From: Ignavibacteriales bacterium
GTDB lineage: Bacteria > Bacteroidota > Ignavibacteria > Ignavibacteriales > Melioribacteraceae
Assembly (NCBI GenBank): GCA_020059785.1
Contig: JAGVBL010000062.1
Span: forward strand, 1 to 9,491
DNA length: 9,491 nucleotides
Direction: 5' to 3'
This document shows, piece by piece, positions 7,453 to 9,491 of this stretch (its first letter is position 1; the number at the start of each line of letters is the position of its first letter). Below the pieces are notes generated by a model. That model was given only the letters and a program-made list of their open reading frames with translations. It ran no database searches and was not told the origin of the DNA. The translations under genes were made by a program, and so were the position numbers.

Positions 7453-9321
7453 CTATCTCATCTTTTGAGGTTTGATCATATTCTCCGGAGATAAAATTCT
7501 ATCGAGCTCTTCTTTGCTCAATAAATTCTTTTCCAGAACAAGCTCATATACACCGCGATTTGTTTCCATCGCTTCCTTTGCAATCCTGGTAGAAACCTCA
7601 TAACCGAGATAAGGATTAAGCGCTGTAATTAATCCTATGCTGTTTTCAACAAGTGTTCTGCAATGTTCTTCGTTAGCAGTAATTCCATCTATACACTTAT
7701 GTTTTAATGTACTCATTCCGTTCTTAAGCATTTCAATCGATTCAAAAATACTTTGAACAATTATCGGCTCCATTACGTTTAGCTCAAGCTGTCCGGCTTC
7801 TGCAGCAATCGTAACAGTAAGATCGTTACCAATCACTTTGAAAGCAATCTGATTAACAACTTCGGGAATAACAGGATTAACTTTACCGGGCATAATTGAA
7901 GAACCGGGCTGCATCGGCGGTAAGTTAATTTCATATAATCCTGTACGTGGACCCGAAGAGAGAAGACGTAAATCATTACAAATCTTAGAAAGCTTTACTG
8001 CAAGTCGTTTAACCGCAGAAGAATAAATTACAAATGCACCGGTATCCTGTGTAGCTTCAACTAAATTTTTTGCCAGCACAACATTTAAACCGGTTATTTC
8101 TTTTAAATGATCGATACACTTCTGACCATAATCGGGGTCTGAATTAATTCCTGTTCCTATAGCAGTAGCTCCCATATTCACTTCCAAAAACAATTTTGCA
8201 TTTTCTTCCAGCCGGTTTATTTCTTCCTCAAGAGTTACAGCATATGCTTCAAACTCCTGACCTAAAGTCATAGGAACAGCATCCTGTAATTGTGTTCTTC
8301 CCATTTTAATAACGCCGGAAAACTCTTTCGCTTTTTTATGAAATGATTCAATCAAATTCTGAAGGACTTCGATTAGTTTTTTGTTGCTGTTAATAATAGC
8401 AATCTTTATAGAAGTTGGGTAAGCATCATTGGTTGATTGTGAAAGGTTAACATGATTATTTGGGTGGCAGTATTTGTAATCACCTTTTTCGTATCCTAAT
8501 ATTTCAAGAGCTCTATTAGCAATAACTTCATTTGCATTCATATTGGTGGATGTTCCGGCACCGCCTTGAACCATATCTATTACAAAGTAACCGTGATATT
8601 TGCCGCTTATTATTTCCTGGCATGCCTGAACAATTGCGTCTGTAATCGGTTTGGAAAGAAGTCCTAAATCATTGTTTGCTTTAGCAGCAGCCATTTTAAC
8701 TGCAGCCAGTGCTTCAATAAGTAAAGGGTAAAAAGAAATTGTAACACCGCTTATGTTAAAGTTTTCCATTCCGCGTAATGTCTGTATGCCGTAATAAACT
8801 TCATTAGGCACTTGGCGGTCGCCTAATAGATCATGTTCCATTCGGGTTCTGCCCGATTGGTATTGCGCCCCATGATTAATTACACGCGAATTTGCAAACT
8901 GCATTCTACGGAATATAACTTTAGCCATACGCGAGAAAATTTTTATCGGGATGTCCGGTTCAATCTTAAGTATCTCTTTAAATTTTTCTCGTGGAAGAAT
9001 TAGTGCTGTTGTATTTAATGTAGCTCTTGAAGATGTTGAGTGCGGAGAATCATCAATCAGTGAACCTTCGCCTAAGAAATCATACTTTGTAAAAATTGAT
9101 AATCTCTTTTCTTCTCCAAAAGGAGTTTTTTTATATAATTCTACTTCACCTTCATAAATAATGTATAGATTTTTTCTTTGATTGTGTTCAACAAAAAGGT
9201 GAGAGTTAACGGTATAATCTTTTACCTCAAGATTTTTTGATATCAGTTCCTTTTCCGTGTCGTTTAAGTCGGCAAAAAGCTCAATTTTATTAAGAAAAGA
9301 CCTTATTTGAATCAAATCCAT
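7453..9321 (-). CDS. aspA: Aspartate ammonia-lyase with N-terminal cyclic-nucleotide-binding domain
   Basis: A 622-aa fusion. Residues about 5-145 form a CRP/CNB beta-barrel domain (LFADLNDTEKELI, YIIYEGEVELYKK, then a phosphate-binding cassette beginning GEGSLIDDSP at 84-93) ending in helices to about 145. From about 160 (RMEHDLLGDRQVP) the rest is a full-length aspartase, which reversibly converts L-aspartate to fumarate and ammonia in the cytoplasm. Catalytic features are intact: GGAGTS (253-258), QSTNDAYP with Ser296-Thr297-Asn298, MGRTQLQDAVP with Thr343-Gln344 as in E. coli AspA, and the SS loop GSSIMPGKVNP (473-483) with the proposed base Ser474 and substrate-contacting Lys480 and Asn482. 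KICNDLRLLSSGPR and ITANEEHC also match AspA closely, favouring aspartase over fumarase. The start is the ATG at 9321, with GGAG six bases upstream. A TTG at 9339 would add six residues but has no ribosome site. In the CNB cassette, His94 stands where cyclic-phosphate-binding Arg is usual. The domain probably modulates activity or oligomer assembly (inference). Confidence 0.95.
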   Translation of the reverse strand: MDLIQIRSFLNKIELFADLNDTEKELISKNLEVKDYTVNSHLFVEHNQRKNLYIIYEGEVELYKKTPFGEEKRLSIFTKYDFLGEGSLIDDSPHSTSSRATLNTTALILPREKFKEILKIEPDIPIKIFSRMAKVIFRRMQFANSRVINHGAQYQSGRTRMEHDLLGDRQVPNEVYYGIQTLRGMENFNISGVTISFYPLLIEALAAVKMAAAKANNDLGLLSKPITDAIVQACQEIISGKYHGYFVIDMVQGGAGTSTNMNANEVIANRALEILGYEKGDYKYCHPNNHVNLSQSTNDAYPTSIKIAIINSNKKLIEVLQNLIESFHKKAKEFSGVIKMGRTQLQDAVPMTLGQEFEAYAVTLEEEINRLEENAKLFLEVNMGATAIGTGINSDPDYGQKCIDHLKEITGLNVVLAKNLVEATQDTGAFVIYSSAVKRLAVKLSKICNDLRLLSSGPRTGLYEINLPPMQPGSSIMPGKVNPVIPEVVNQIAFKVIGNDLTVTIAAEAGQLELNVMEPIIVQSIFESIEMLKNGMSTLKHKCIDGITANEEHCRTLVENSIGLITALNPYLGYEVSTRIAKEAMETNRGVYELVLEKNLLSKEELDRILSPENMIKPQKMR

Positions 9322-9327
9322 TTGAAA

Positions 9328-9331
9328 CTCC
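9328..9331 (-). promoter_or_regulatory. Ribosome binding site deciding the aspartase start
   Basis: On the minus strand GGAG lies six bases before the ATG at 9321, the best Shine-Dalgarno match in the window. It decides for that ATG over the TTG at 9339. The flanks TTGAA and TTCAA are complementary, so the site could sit in the loop of a short 5-bp hairpin directly before the start codon. Confidence 0.65.
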
Positions 9332-9347
9332 AAGTTCAAGTTTATTG

Positions 9348-9368
9348 GTATCCTAAAGATACATTAGG
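9348..9368 (-). repeat. Overlapping small inverted repeats in the aspartase leader
   Basis: GTATC (9348-9352) pairs with GATAC (9358-9362) around a 5-nt loop. Alternatively CCTAA (9352-9356) pairs with TTAGG (9364-9368). The two pairings share bases and exclude each other. They lie just downstream of the candidate -10, within the predicted 5' leader. They may be an operator or a weak leader structure, or may be chance. Confidence 0.3.
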
Positions 9369-9375
9369 GCGGCAA

Positions 9376-9381
9376 AGTATA
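9376..9381 (-). promoter_or_regulatory. Candidate -10 element for the aspartase gene
   Basis: Read on the minus strand, this is TATACT within gaTATACTTTGcc. It is one mismatch from TATAAT and close to the Bacteroidota -7 element TAnnTTTG, with one base too many. It would give a leader of roughly 45-50 nt before the ATG at 9321. No good -35 or TTG element is seen at the usual distance (the hexamer 17 bp upstream is CCACCG), so this is tentative. Confidence 0.35.
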
Positions 9382-9444
9382 TCAAATAATAAGTGATGCG
9401 GTGGTGATTAAAATTTATTATATTAGTGCCAGTTGGTAAAAAAT

Positions 9445-9491
9445 ATGTTAAATAAAAGAGTAAGAAGAAGAACAGTTGATGATTCGTGTTG
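9445..9491 (+). CDS. Possible start of a rightward gene cut by the window edge
   Basis: An ATG at 9445 opens a frame that remains open for the 15 codons left in the window (MLNKRVRRRTVDDSC), with a strongly basic beginning. It is divergent from the aspartase gene, where a gene start would be reasonable. No clear ribosome site precedes it and 15 residues are too few to recognise a family, so it may not be real. Confidence 0.25.
   Translation, partial: MLNKRVRRRTVDDSC

Noticed and set aside
8951..9157. 68-aa plus-strand open frame opposite the CNB domain
   Set aside because: It is antisense to a clear CNB coding sequence and its composition looks like a reverse-strand artefact.
9322..9339. 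TTG start adding six residues to the CNB-aspartase
   Set aside because: The ATG at 9321 has GGAG at ideal spacing, while the TTG has no upstream Shine-Dalgarno match.
1..9491. Hidden defence, CRISPR, prophage or transposon system
   Set aside because: No direct-repeat arrays, terminal repeats, integrase/transposase motifs, nuclease or helicase motifs, or abrupt change in composition were seen. The window is filled by ordinary metabolic and envelope genes.

Overview
The window is AT-rich, about one third G+C by eye, and gene-dense. It reads as chromosomal DNA from the Bacteroidota/Chlorobi (FCB) group, possibly Ignavibacteria. The grounds are low GC, mostly weak Shine-Dalgarno sites, two short lipoprotein signal peptides (one on a GH13 amylase-type protein), a multi-PAS histidine kinase with no receiver, and a TlpA-type thioredoxin. 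The taxonomic placement is inference from style, not from a marker gene.

Layout: (1) Positions 1-1631, plus strand: the 3' half of a SAM-dependent O-methyltransferase, then 29 bp later an unrecognised lipoprotein of 382 aa. A strong hairpin at 1633-1660 lies between these genes and the convergent block that follows. (2) Positions 6179 down to 1674, minus strand: a likely three-gene operon of a GH13 glycoside hydrolase lipoprotein, a membrane histidine kinase with three PAS domains (18 bp gap), and a periplasmic thioredoxin-fold protein with a WCPPC active site (about 60 bp gap). (3) A 117-bp divergent intergenic region, then an AI-2E family (PerM/YdiK-like) membrane protein at 6297-7442 on the plus strand. 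(4) Only 10 bp away, and convergent with it, is a minus-strand gene at 9321-7453 encoding aspartate ammonia-lyase with an N-terminal cyclic-nucleotide-binding (CNB) domain. (5) About 170 bp of leader and promoter region up to the window edge, where another plus-strand gene may begin.

The most interesting item is the CNB-aspartase fusion. The catalytic part looks complete and E. coli AspA-like, while the CNB domain has a histidine where the phosphate-binding cassette normally has the arginine that contacts the cyclic phosphate. It may therefore sense something other than cAMP/cGMP, or have become structural. The rest is mostly ordinary housekeeping and envelope biology. No mobile element, CRISPR array, tRNA or rRNA was seen. 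No gene-cluster signature of a new defence or biosynthetic system was seen either.
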